From: Acanthaster planci
Lineage: Eukaryota > Echinodermata > Asteroidea > Valvatida > Acanthasteridae
Reading direction: 5' to 3'
Length of the DNA stretch: 44,880 bases
NCBI RefSeq assembly: GCF_001949145.1
Contig: NW_019091381.1
Location: 606,978 to 651,857 of the forward strand
Part shown: positions 24,301 to 34,785 of the stretch, piece after piece
Layout of the letters: the number at the start of each line of letters is the position of its first letter
Numbering within the stretch: the first letter of the stretch is position 1
The notes under the pieces: generated by a model
Database searches by the model: none
What the model saw: only the letters and a program-made list of their open reading frames with translations
What the model was told of the DNA's origin: nothing
Position numbers and translations under genes: made by a program

Positions 24301-25376
24301 CCCATAAGACCATCACAAGACACCATGTGACCATCACAAGACCCCATGTGACCATCACAAGACCCCATGAGACCATCACAAGACCCCATGAGACCATCAC
24401 AAGACCCAGCAAGACATTAAGACCCCCACAAAACCATTATAAGACCAACATGACCAACACACGACCAACACAAGACCTTCCGTCAGAAATAAAGTCACAT
24501 ACAAATCATATGAACTGCAACAAAAGCATTCCTTTGTCATTGTTCAACCTATTTACTCGTGATTGTTCTTGTGAAAAGACTTTTGGTGGTGATGGTCTTG
24601 TCCACAACACTGCAATAGTACCCTAGGATGTCAAGCAAAGATCTTGACTTTGAAATTCACTGATGTGTTTTGCTTTTCAATTTTTAGGGTAGTCCCTTCA
24701 AGGTGACCGTACATGAAGGTTGGAGGGAACACACTGGAATTTGGCATTGTTGTACATTCTGCTCAAGTGAGGGCAGCAGACAAGCTACCTGTGCTTGCGG
24801 CGCTACAATGCCAGGTAAGAATTGATTAGAATGTAACAAACTCAAAATCTGATGCCAGCGCAGTACACAGGTTGACATATCACATCACTTTCTTTTGTTT
24901 GTTGCTTTGTCTAAAGAGTCGTAGTGAGTACCAGTTTAATGTTAAATCAGTGCATGACCATCAACTATTGCTGTGCAGACTGTCTCAGCATCTATCACTT
25001 TTACTTGATCACAATATCCTCTGTGTTCCTTTGGACAGGTGGATTCAGAGGATGTGGTCATGGACACCCAGGTCACCCGGGTAAGTGGCACTGGTCCTGT
25101 TGTGCTCTCACTAAGCAAGACTCTGAGTGTCTCTGGCAGCACCCTCTCTCACCCCCGCGAGGAGCAAGAACTGACCAAGAACCAGGGATGCAGGCAGGGA
25201 ACCAGCTAGGGCCTAACGTCAACGCAGGAGCGCTGGTGAAGAAAGAGCCGGGTACCTTAGCCCTGCCGGGACCAAACAACACACATGGGCAACGAAGAGG
25301 GGGAGGTCCAACTACAGGGGCAGAGACGTTGAGAGGAAAGGGGCGTGATAAACAGGTGCATACCATATCACTCTAG
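21324..25376 (+). CDS. TRIM45: TRIM45-like RING/B-box/filamin-domain E3 ubiquitin ligase
   Basis: RING-type E3 ligase of the TRIM family with a filamin repeat, acting in the cytoplasm. Exons 21324-22581, 22752-22881, 23735-23849, 24688-24814, 25039-25376; phases agree and the sum is 1968 nt (655 aa; human about 580). RING at about 42-106 (CGICKKRYSDPRLLPC, CSSCL, CPTC, with a Ser-rich insert 74-97); B-box 1 about 144-181 (CDLC, CxxC, CGFCAQAH); B-box 2 about 203-233 (CLKHPQEELKMYCETC); coiled coil about 240-390. The filamin domain spans exons 2-4 (EDDGSYRIEYTP, then GSPFKVTV at 502). A Cys/His cluster follows (HCCTFCSS, CACG, GCGHGHPGHPG, WSCC), as in vertebrate TRIM45. Intron 3 uses a GC donor (AAG|GCATGT). 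Confidence 0.95.
23224..23373 (+). repeat. 50-bp tandem repeat, three copies, TRIM45 intron 2
   Basis: Three adjacent 50-base copies (23224-23273, 23274-23323, 23324-23373) start GGATGTT and end CAGGGGCCTT, with a few differences. The flank TACAGTCAAACACCTTTATAAG just before resembles Tc1/mariner-pogo MITE termini, so the array may lie in an old MITE. Confidence 0.9.
24090..24404 (+). repeat. 21-bp minisatellite, 15 copies, TRIM45 intron 3
   Basis: Fifteen head-to-tail copies of a 21-base unit of form CCCCATRWGACCATCACAAGA, then degenerate units to about 24477. Because 21 is a multiple of three and the unit lacks stops in several frames, long repetitive frames appear on both strands (TRPHMTI-type on plus; MGSCDGH-type on minus). 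It lies in an intron between filamin exons, so the frames are not evidence of a protein. Confidence 0.97.
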
Positions 25377-27740
25377 GCTGCTTTTTTTCTACATGCACCA
25401 GATTCAAATGGCTGAACTGAGCTCTATTTACCAGATTTAGTTTTCGTATTGGAGGTTTGTTTGTGGTTTTGATTTTGATTTTAATTTATTGTTGTTACTG
25501 GTTACTTTCAGCATACTTTTGTAAGGACTGCCCATCTTTGACATTGGTTATATCTTCTGTATTGGTGGCAAGGGTTGTTTCCAGAAAGCAATGCAGTGGT
25601 GTGAAAATCTTTGATCCGAAGTGTTTAGTTGATCATACTTATATTTGTCGATACAGAGGTACCAACCAGCTTAGACTGTAACTTGAATGTTTCCTTTCCA
25701 CAAAGTGCTCTCCTCTCAAATTCTCATGAGTTTGTATTTTTCCTGTTTGTATGTTCAACTGTTAGTATCCTTTTGGTACAACAATTGTTGTAATTCATTT
25801 TCCCAGGTCTATCCCATACATTATTAATCCAAACAGTTCACTCTTTCACCCAGGAATGGTGAAGTTCTTTACAATTCTCAGAATGAACCTTATCTTGCGA
25901 AGGAGTTGTTCATTTACTGTGGTTTCTAACGTTCTTATTTTGATTCTTAAATTCTTGATGCCCAGTACTGTCATTCAAAGCGGGTGTTTTTCTCAAGATG
26001 TGTATCTGTGCAATTTTTTCCTTCCAATTCTCAATCTATGCAGATATTATTGCAGCTGATGTATATTCTCAAGGCAATTTTCTTCCTCTGCTTTTTGTGT
26101 ATCATAGCAATGAAAGTTTCTTGGAAAAGACAGTGAATTATGTAACAATTCATCCATGTCTAATCAAGATGTAGGCATAAGAAAACTGTTGTCTAATGTC
26201 TTGATATGAACAAAATATTACAATACATATTGCAATAGGCCAAATTAAGTGTTTACTTGATCCCAGCCTCCGATGTTTCATAAGTCATACCCCTCCCCAG
26301 GTACCAACACCGATTTCATTGAGCTGGTGAAAGGGCAGAAACCAGACCCCCGATTTTTTCATAGACCCAAGGTCCTGCACCCACCATGCCTATTTAAGAA
26401 TCTGGCCCTCGCACTCAAAGTCCTCAGCCATAAAGAAATTACACCGTCAAACAAAAGCTGAGAACAAGTAAGCACCTGAAGGAGTTTGTCAGATTCAATG
26501 TAAATTATTGTATTCATGGATGAATACTGTCAATGAATTCATTATAAAATACATGTAGATCATTAACATACAGTTGATATTGTGAAAAAGTCTAATTCTA
26601 TCTACCAGAATTTGAAGCCATTATTGTGTTTGCACAATGCAAGTGTACATATGGGAAATGTACCTTACATGCCTCTTCAACCAATCAGGTGTTGCTATTT
26701 GCCTGAATACTCGGGTACCTCAAGAATTTGCTCATAGCACTCCTACATTAATGGCATCTCTTAGGATTGCCTGAATGTGTCTATCATAATACCTATTATA
26801 TTGTTTAAAAAAAGGCTATTTGCACCCAAAATGAATTTACAACATTTGTATTCAATATTTTCCATTATGTAAAGTTAAGTTACAGTGGTGTGTATTTAGT
26901 GGCTTGAACCTTCATAATTGGGGACCTTAATTTAAGAAAAATCACTTCATAAGTAATTTTTACCAAAATGTTCATGCTGTTTATTTTTTTTTTTTACATA
27001 TTGAACATCTATTGCCAAAATGAACCAAGTCTTCCATAGAGTATTCTAAACTACATGCATCTTCTTCATAATAGTCATTACTCAGTGCCAAGCTATGTGG
27101 CTTGTATGTAGCATGTTTATATTTTTTTAAATGTTTGTTTTCGTTGAAAAGATACAGCAGTGAACAAGGTTGAGACTGTGGAAATCTAGCTACATGTTAC
27201 TTAAGAAATGTGTCTCCCAATTGCAGAATGCAGCATTGAAATGTAGTGTTAAATGAATGTATGTTCCACATCCTCAAGCTATAGTGTATAGATACTTAAT
27301 ACTGTATGTTACTAATCGGTACAATCTGTTGTATATTTTTACTAATAACTTATCTCCTGGTATTGATTTTCTTCAACTGTAATCCCTAAAACTGTGGACA
27401 GTAGTCTTCCCAAATCTATTTTAAAAAATGCAATGCAGTCAAATAGTGGCACATTGCATGTTCTTTGGAACCCAACCGATTGTGATAAAATCCATAAAAA
27501 AATGCTGAACCCAGTGTTGGATTTTGTAGGGTTTGGGAAGGTTATGGTTGGTAATAATTCGTGTGGAATGGGACGAAGAAATATGGTATTGAAGGCTTTA
27601 GATTTGTTAAACTAATTCCTAACTACACGTACTTCTTTAATCAAATTAAGTGGTGTACACTGCACTGTATTAATTTTCTCTAAAAAAAATGCACAATTTA
27701 AAGCAAACAATGCAGATCTAATTTAACAAAATGAGTTTTA
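25377..27740. other. TRIM45 3' UTR and downstream DNA, CpG-poor
   Basis: AT-rich and very poor in CpG. No confident polyadenylation signal or exon is seen. Probably the long 3' UTR of TRIM45 and flank. Short frames here have no family resemblance I recognise. Confidence 0.5.
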
Positions 27741-29673
27741 AGTAGGAAGAAGTTTGTGATTAATATCAATCGACTGTATCAAAGTTTTGATCTTAATGCG
27801 ATATATGCATGTGCTTGCGAGGATTGTAACCCTATAGTTACATCCGGCGTATAGATAGGTAAACACATGAAAGAGACACCGTACGAAAGTTTGAAGCCCG
27901 TTCCTGTTGGCTTTGGTCTTGGTCAGCGTGGAACTGAATCTATCGATATACATGTACGTGTATTCGATAAAGTTTGTACTTTGTTAATAACCTTCAATCG
28001 ATATGGAAAACTGATTTTTACTCAATCGTCCATCCCGGTGTATTATAATATTTTTGTTTGCGAGGTTCAGAGAGGAGTGATTGGGGAATTCGACACCTCA
28101 TTTAAATATACCTAGTTTGCTACGTTTCTCGCTTGGTCTAGGTTTTTTTCGTTGGCGAATTCATATTGTAAATCAACATAACAGGTCGTCCGCTATTGTA
28201 ATCGTGCCAAAACTTCGGCAAGAACTGTACTTCAGCCGTTGTATCGCACGAACTGCCCCTTAAAGGCAAAAATCTAACGTCTTTTTTAATGCAGTGTAAG
28301 CCCAAAATTGACTATTTGGGAAAATACAGCAAACCCATGAGAGTCTTCACAAACTACACAAATACATCGATAAGGTCAAATTATGTTTTTCCCTTTCATA
28401 TACCAAGATTAGTAATGCAAAGATGCGTTTTACCCGTAGAAGGTTTCTATTCATTAGTCCAAGTGCAACCGGGATTAATTAAAAGTGGAAATGGCTTATG
28501 ACTATCGGTAATACTGTCTGTAAGACCGATCAATATTCTCAGCCAAAGCACGCTGCTAGATAATACAACGGTCGTGGAATAGCTGTAGCTGGGTTCCGTA
28601 GCACACAGATGATCCGAGTATGTCCCCGTATGTACACAATGTCCTGGTGCTTCTATGTAGATCTTTTGCTTACGAATCGATTTGCGTCGTTAAATTTTCG
28701 ATTCATTACCTCCAGTGACTCTCGGGTCAACTATGACGATGCTGGATGTCGAGCGATTGTTGCTTGCAGAACGTCATTTATGTTTTGTGCATTGTTAGTC
28801 GAAAGCACCTTGCTTAGGACGTTACTCTGTAAAACAAATCCAGATCAAGAGAAAGTCACCCAACTGAATAGGATGTGAAAATCAACAGACCATAGATTTC
28901 TTGTCGTTTCCCGTCCATGTAAATAACATATATCGAGAAGTTTACTATGGTAGTAATTAGTGTAAGCGATTACTGTTTAAATAAAAGCCATGATCGATCA
29001 CAAGGGCTAGAAAAATAATATTTTAATTTGTTTGTCGATCCGTGGGTTGAGTAGAAGTACAACTTTTGACATAATTGCCAACAATGTGTACAACATTGGG
29101 CCTTATAGGGAAAAATGCCCTTTTTTTGCTTTGACCTGTTTTTGATCGGACCAAGGTTCCTGTGCACGGCTGCGGTCGTCACGGTTATGTTATTTTTGTT
29201 ATTACATGAACATGTTTTAATTTGCCGTTTGGCGTGCATTGCACATATGCTGATGCTACGTATGTAGGATGTTTTCCGTACAGGTTGTGAAATATTCCCG
29301 TGTTCTCGGAAACTGTGTATGGCGCCCTTGACAAGGGCGTTTTGTAGCGCTGCATTGGAAGCTATCATTTTAACTAATTGCTAAAGCGAGTCTACCTTAA
29401 TATACGTTGGCGCAGTGAAATATAAATTAATTTGTATTACCGTGCAGATCTCATCTCCCCAAATTGATTGCAATGCGAATGGGACGGTGAATATTGCACG
29501 CTTGTTGATCAATAGACAAGACACCTCCCCTCCAGCGTAGGTTGTCCTTCTATCTCTTTTGTATGTCTTTGGACATCACTACTTCAGAAAGGATCAAGCG
29601 TGTTTTACAAAGCTGCTGTTAATATTAGATGCTCACCACACATTAACATGTTTAATTGAATCTCTGTTACCTG

Positions 29674-29982
29674 CATGGGCGTACATCTTGGGAGAATGGG
29701 GGTATACCCCCCACACACGCACTTTTGAGGTGGGGGATCATCCCCCACTTTTTTCGTGGTGAAAACGTTTAAGTGGATTGTAAAGAATTTTTCAGACCTC
29801 TTAACTACTAAAATGTATTCAATATAACTAAAAATAGGGAAAAACAAATTTAAAAAACCACAAATACACATGTACATTAATATCTTGAACACCGATCTCT
29901 ATCATAGAGTCGTATTGTCCCCCCATTTCAAATTTTCATGTCATCCCACCTTTCTTCAACCCCCCCCCCATTTACGCCACTG
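29674..29982. mobile_element. hAT-type MITE with 8-bp target-site duplication
   Basis: The flanks are the exact 8-base direct repeat GTTACCTG (29666-29673 and 29983-29990). The ends are imperfect inverted repeats: CATGGGCGTA on the left, and CAGTGGCGTA on the right read in reverse complement. An 8-bp duplication with CAGTGGCGTA-like ends is the hallmark of hAT transposons. The 309-bp interior is rich in G and C runs and codes for nothing. Confidence 0.85.
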
Positions 29983-31108
29983 GTTACCTGTGTGTATTAT
30001 ATCATGTGCATCGTGGGAATTTCTTGCACTATAATGTGGAAGTCGTGCGTTAAGTTCTAAGCTGAGCATGCTGTAATTGTTCTTGTTTACAAGGTCAATG
30101 TTATTCCCTATCGTGAATGTTTGTATTTCTCTGTATAACCTTACTTTGCCTACTAACCTTGCGTCACGGTGAGTACTTTACTTCAGGGACATGATTGTGT
30201 GACAGTTCTGTCGTATAAAATACATTATTGGCTTTGTCAGATCATTGCTCTTTTTATGAAGGGTTCCACTTCGCTGGTGGCCTCACAGACGAAGAGATTA
30301 AGATTTGGGGTCATGGCACATTGGATTGAAGCTAGATGTAAATCATATTGAAATTTGAGGATTAAGACCTGTTACGTTTAATAGGAACGTGTCAGTGAAA
30401 ACCACAGTTAACGTATCAATTGTAGAAGCCGTAGAAACTTCTTATACAAAGAAGAGCTGCGATTTAATCTTCATTAACATGGAAAGCCTTTTTTAATGCT
30501 GTGACTATCCGTCTGTTTTAGCCAAATAAACGCCATGACCTTCAGACTACATAATAACTTGTAAGCTGTATATTACGGACATTGAGCCATTTATGCAGTG
30601 CGGGTACCATCCACACCGCGCTTTAAAGCCAATTCCATGCAACGGTCGCTCGAGGAAATTGTGATCTGCAGATTAAATTCTCAGCAAAAGCATTTGATCA
30701 GTCCAAACGGCTTTTGTTTTTGTTTAATTTGATGCCCTCTTTTGCTCTATTTTTCAGTTGGTCATGATTCTAAATGGCTCTTAGTTCACCAAACCCCAGG
30801 TTTTGTCCATAATGTAGCCTAACTATTGTATACACCAGTCAACACTGTTGTCTATACTATACTTAACAGATCAATTTCTGATATTTTGGCGTCTATTCTC
30901 ACCAGTTTTACGTAAGCATTATCGAAATATGCGCATAGTCTGGCTTTTACGGTTCCTATCCGGACTCTGTTGATTTCACTTGAAAATATTCGGTGCCAGA
31001 TTTAGCTAGACGCTGTAAATCGAATTGGACGTTTTCTGGCTATTCCGTTTTCTCTACACAGCTTTATTGGAATCGAAACAGAAATCTTTGGAAAAGTGCT
31101 TCGCCACC

Positions 31109-31114
31109 ATGCAG
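31109..31114 (+). other. Possible mini first exon (ATG CAG before a donor)
   Basis: CGCCACCATGCAG|GTAAAA combines an ideal Kozak context with a donor after two codons, phase 0. EHMT exon 2 also starts in phase 0, so an in-frame alternative 5' end is possible. This could easily be chance. Confidence 0.2.
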
Positions 31115-32097
31115 GTAAAACCACATGATCGGGTAGTAATACAGTGTCACAATGATTTTGGTGAATTATCGATTAGTAATTTGTGTTCTATTCGACCAAC
31201 TTGACGCACTGCAGGACTTCTGTTCACACCTCAGACGAAAGTTTGTAATTAATCACAGAATTTGAAACCGAATTTATCGATAGCGAGGCCTGAGCATCAA
31301 TTTACTTCAACTTATCTACAGTTAGAGATTATACGATCGATGTCTTGTTTATGAGCATCAATATAACACCTCCAAATGGTTTGAAATGGCCAGCTTTGTG
31401 ATATTCACTCAGCCAGACGATTTAATCCCATATAGGCCTACTTAATATGTTGCCATGTCTTTGTTTTAGATATACACCTATTAAAAATCCATCGAACTTA
31501 TGAGTCATCGTTTTATGATTGGTGGTGGTAAGCAGCAGTAACGCTAAAAAGTTTCCAGTACTTAATTGCTTTGCACAATCAACAAAGAGCGTATACCATA
31601 CGTCGCCTTGGTGAATAACAGGACCAACTTGAAGACTCTCCAGTTGACCTAGGCTGGTTATACGCATCCACTGAAATGGTAGTTATACGGGTCAAGGGGT
31701 GAAAGCCCAGTAGTGTCGTTTCAGCGATTCATTAATGTCACTGATTTCAACCATTCTTATTTTCATTGCTTCTTACGTCAGTTTATGAGTTGCAAACCAG
31801 CTCGTGTACAGTTTCCCATTAATGAACAGGTGGCACGTACCACGTACATACCCACGTCCAGAGGAAAAAAACAGCAAAACTTTTTTTTTCGGTCACTGGG
31901 TGAAAATTATTTTTTCTTGAAAATCTACCACTCGTGGACTAGTGTTTCCGATTAAATGAATATGAAACCATAACCAATTGAAATCTATGAAATCTTCATC
32001 CAGGTTACCATCAGCGCCTGACAAAGAAGCGGATTGATATTGTTGAAACCGTGAGCAATACGCCGGATATTGATTAGCCTGCATCAGTGAAGCTTCT

Positions 32098-32330
32098 GAT
32101 TGGCCAGTCATGCACCTTGCGTGATGACGTCAACAGGGCCTGATACGCAGTATGCGTTTCCGGGTGCTGAAGCAAAGATACGCAGTTGGCTTCCAGCGTT
32201 GTGTGATATTTTTAGTTGTAGGGATCAGGTATTCGTGAATGGTTGACTAAATTAAATTACAAAATAACATTTAAAGAGCTAGACTTAAATCAATATGAAA
32301 CACTCCCTGAAAATGTGTAAACGTCTTCAG
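32098..32330 (+). promoter_or_regulatory. Candidate alternative promoter and first exon upstream of EHMT
   Basis: ATTGG (inverted CCAAT) at about 32099 is followed by a full palindromic CRE, TGACGTCA (32125-32132). About 165 bp further on, ATG 32295 opens 12 codons ending CTTCAG|GTAAGT at 32330, phase 0. The donor is a perfect consensus match. It could splice in frame to EHMT exon 2 or begin a non-coding RNA. There is no transcript evidence. Confidence 0.3.
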
Positions 32331-34748
32331 GTAAGTGTCTAAAAAGGCAGTAAGCCCCTAGCAGTTGAAAATCCACAAATATTTGACTTTTGTCCCGACA
32401 GTTATGACTCATTCCTGCTTCTTCAAGCAACTTTGTGTAAGGTAATGGAAGTTATCCACACACCGTGACCCCCAAACCCTACGAAAAAAATCATGTAGTA
32501 CGTTCAAGATTTTCAGAACGTTTGGTCTTAACATTCTGAAAGAATCGCAGCATTTTGTTGTTTTCTTCAAATGTTTCAGGTAGCTTTTCTTGACTTTTGT
32601 CTGACGATTCTTATATCTATCCCGAGTCAAGACTCTTTTCTTTTATGGGGTGTCATTGGGATGTTACATCGTAATCATGTCATGTATTTCAAATGCCAAT
32701 ATGTACGTTTTTCTAATGCATGCTTACTTCAGAGGTACAAAAGCTATCATGTTCCATAGGCCTATTCTGTTTTCCCACTCTCCACTAACCAAACAAGAAT
32801 TCATAAATTCACACCTTTAACTTATTGTTTGCCTGTCTGTTTTTATTTCTTAGATTTATTAGAACAGAATTTCGCAGAAACAATTGATAGTGCTTTGGAT
32901 CAGTCTTTGGGTATCCATCGGCATATTAGTTGAATTATACGGTCTTTCTGTTTTTGCATGACTGTTTGTGTTTCTCTTTGCCTTGCCGAAAAATAAGAAA
33001 TGAAACGATATTAAACCTTTTCAAAGATTGAAATAACCCAGTTTTTATTGGCTGGTGCATGGACTAAAAAGTAGTAGAGAGTATTATGTAAGTGTGGAAT
33101 CTGTTATGTCCATCGCGCATTTCCGCATGATACACTGAACAAGGCGCATTTGCGATATCTGCTTTGCATTCAATTGCGTGCAGTACAGTATATAGACTAA
33201 TGTACGCGTACGTGTACATGTACACTGTGTGTGCATTGTACTTATGGAATAAAGGTCATTCGTGACACCGGTCTCAAAATGTTTTGTCATATCACACCCG
33301 CTTTGTTAAATGTTGTATATTCATAAATATCGAATAATCAACCAAGTTGGCCGGGGGCAAGGTTTTCTCTATGGCGTCTCTTTGTTTCACATGCTGGTGA
33401 TGAAGGTCGCATCATACAATTGGGCTGATAACTCCTTGGAGCTTGAAAGAGCGTAAGATATCTAAATCACTGCAGTAGAATGTGAGTTGTCAGATATTGA
33501 CACTGTATAAGGCATTGCAAAATGCTCTGATCTCCGCTTTTATCTGACAGAATTGAAGGAAGCATCATGGTGAAATAAAATAACTAGAAAGCTAAACGGT
33601 TCGGCTCTGAACGCGTGAGAAGGGCATTTACCGTAGGGAATCATCAAAAAAGTAAGATAGCTCCAACGCAACTGTATTCAGTTTGGAAATAACCCACTTG
33701 ATCGTGATTATTTCTGACTTGAACCTCCTTATTCCCCTGAAAGCTGAGTGAATGACATTGTAATATATAGATCTTCTTGCTTTTGTGTTATCCTATGACT
33801 CATTTTGCTGTAGTTCACCGATTTTTCCGGCGGTCAAGTTTCAAGTTGGAGTAGGCCTAGTTAGGTCTCTTTTCCATACAGATCTGTTCAAACACAGATC
33901 AATCACAAAGAAATTTAGGCAGCACGCAATACCATCTGTGTCTATCTGGGATTAATTATCTGAAACTACCTCATAAACGGTCAGCCGATACTCACGGGAA
34001 AAGCTATAGGCAAAAAAACATGGATTTGTTCCAACAAAACCAGCTCATCACTTCGGTATTTTGTCACCATGTCCCGCTAGACCATTCGTAAATCTACTTC
34101 ACTGCACATCATGCAGGAACTCTGATATTCTTATACATTTTCCTCTAATCAAGCGTTACCGGGGCAGATATTTGAGATAACAAAGAAGGTTGATTTTTGT
34201 GTGCAGTGATTTTCAAGTTATTCGTCGAAGGTTAAAAGGTCGTACTCTAATGGCCAACAAAATCATGTAGGCCTACGCCTATGTGTTGGATGAAGATACA
34301 CTAATGATGTTCGTTTAGGTTGAGCACAAACGCGAAGACAGAGAGAAGCGTGTTATCCAAGGAAAAGCAACAATCCTGATAAACCATGACATGCATATTT
34401 AGCAACAGTTAATTTCGAACAATGATACCAGAAATTCGATATTTTTAGTCCCTTAATTGGGCGAAGGAAAGTGATCATTGGGATCATAGAGGTAGGACAT
34501 TAGGGTCGACCATCCTAGAACAATTTCAACTAATTTTCCCTAAGCGTGTGTACATTTCTAATACGTGTCATGTTTTTATGTGGTGTTACAAATGTAAACT
34601 TAAAAAAACAGCAATTGCAAATTTCCAAAACGTCGAAATCTGACATCATTTTTCTGAAGTTGCAAAAAGTTGTGGACTTCCGACAGAGACAAAATAGTCC
34701 GCCACGGTACACACGTACACTGTACTGAGGCATGCCAGGGTGAATTAC

Positions 34749-34785
34749 GCATGCGCAGTTGGGCTCCACCATGGCGGCTGATTGG
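34749..34785 (+). promoter_or_regulatory. NRF1- and YY1-like sites at the EHMT start
   Basis: GCATGCGCA (34749-34757) matches the core of the NRF1 palindrome, and CCATGGCGGC over the start codon (34770-34779) matches the YY1 core (ATGGCGGC). This pair near the start codon is common in TATA-less housekeeping promoters. It supports 34771 as the true first coding exon. Confidence 0.5.

Larger units (their letters stand above)
27741..34700. other. CpG-rich intergenic region upstream of EHMT
   Basis: No recognised protein-coding gene. CpG is several times more frequent than just to the left. It contains a hAT-type MITE (29674-29982), a CRE and CCAAT-type cluster with a nearby splice donor (32098-32332), and a strong Kozak ATG with a donor at 31109-31114. 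Short frames (for example 28609-28878) show no domain I can name. Confidence 0.5.

Noticed and set aside
23973-24626. 217-codon plus-strand and two 128-codon minus-strand repetitive frames
   Set aside because: They come from the 21-bp minisatellite in a TRIM45 intron; a period divisible by three keeps several frames open.
28609-28878. 89-codon frame in the CpG-rich intergenic region
   Set aside because: No domain, no splice context and no similarity I recognise; size fits chance.
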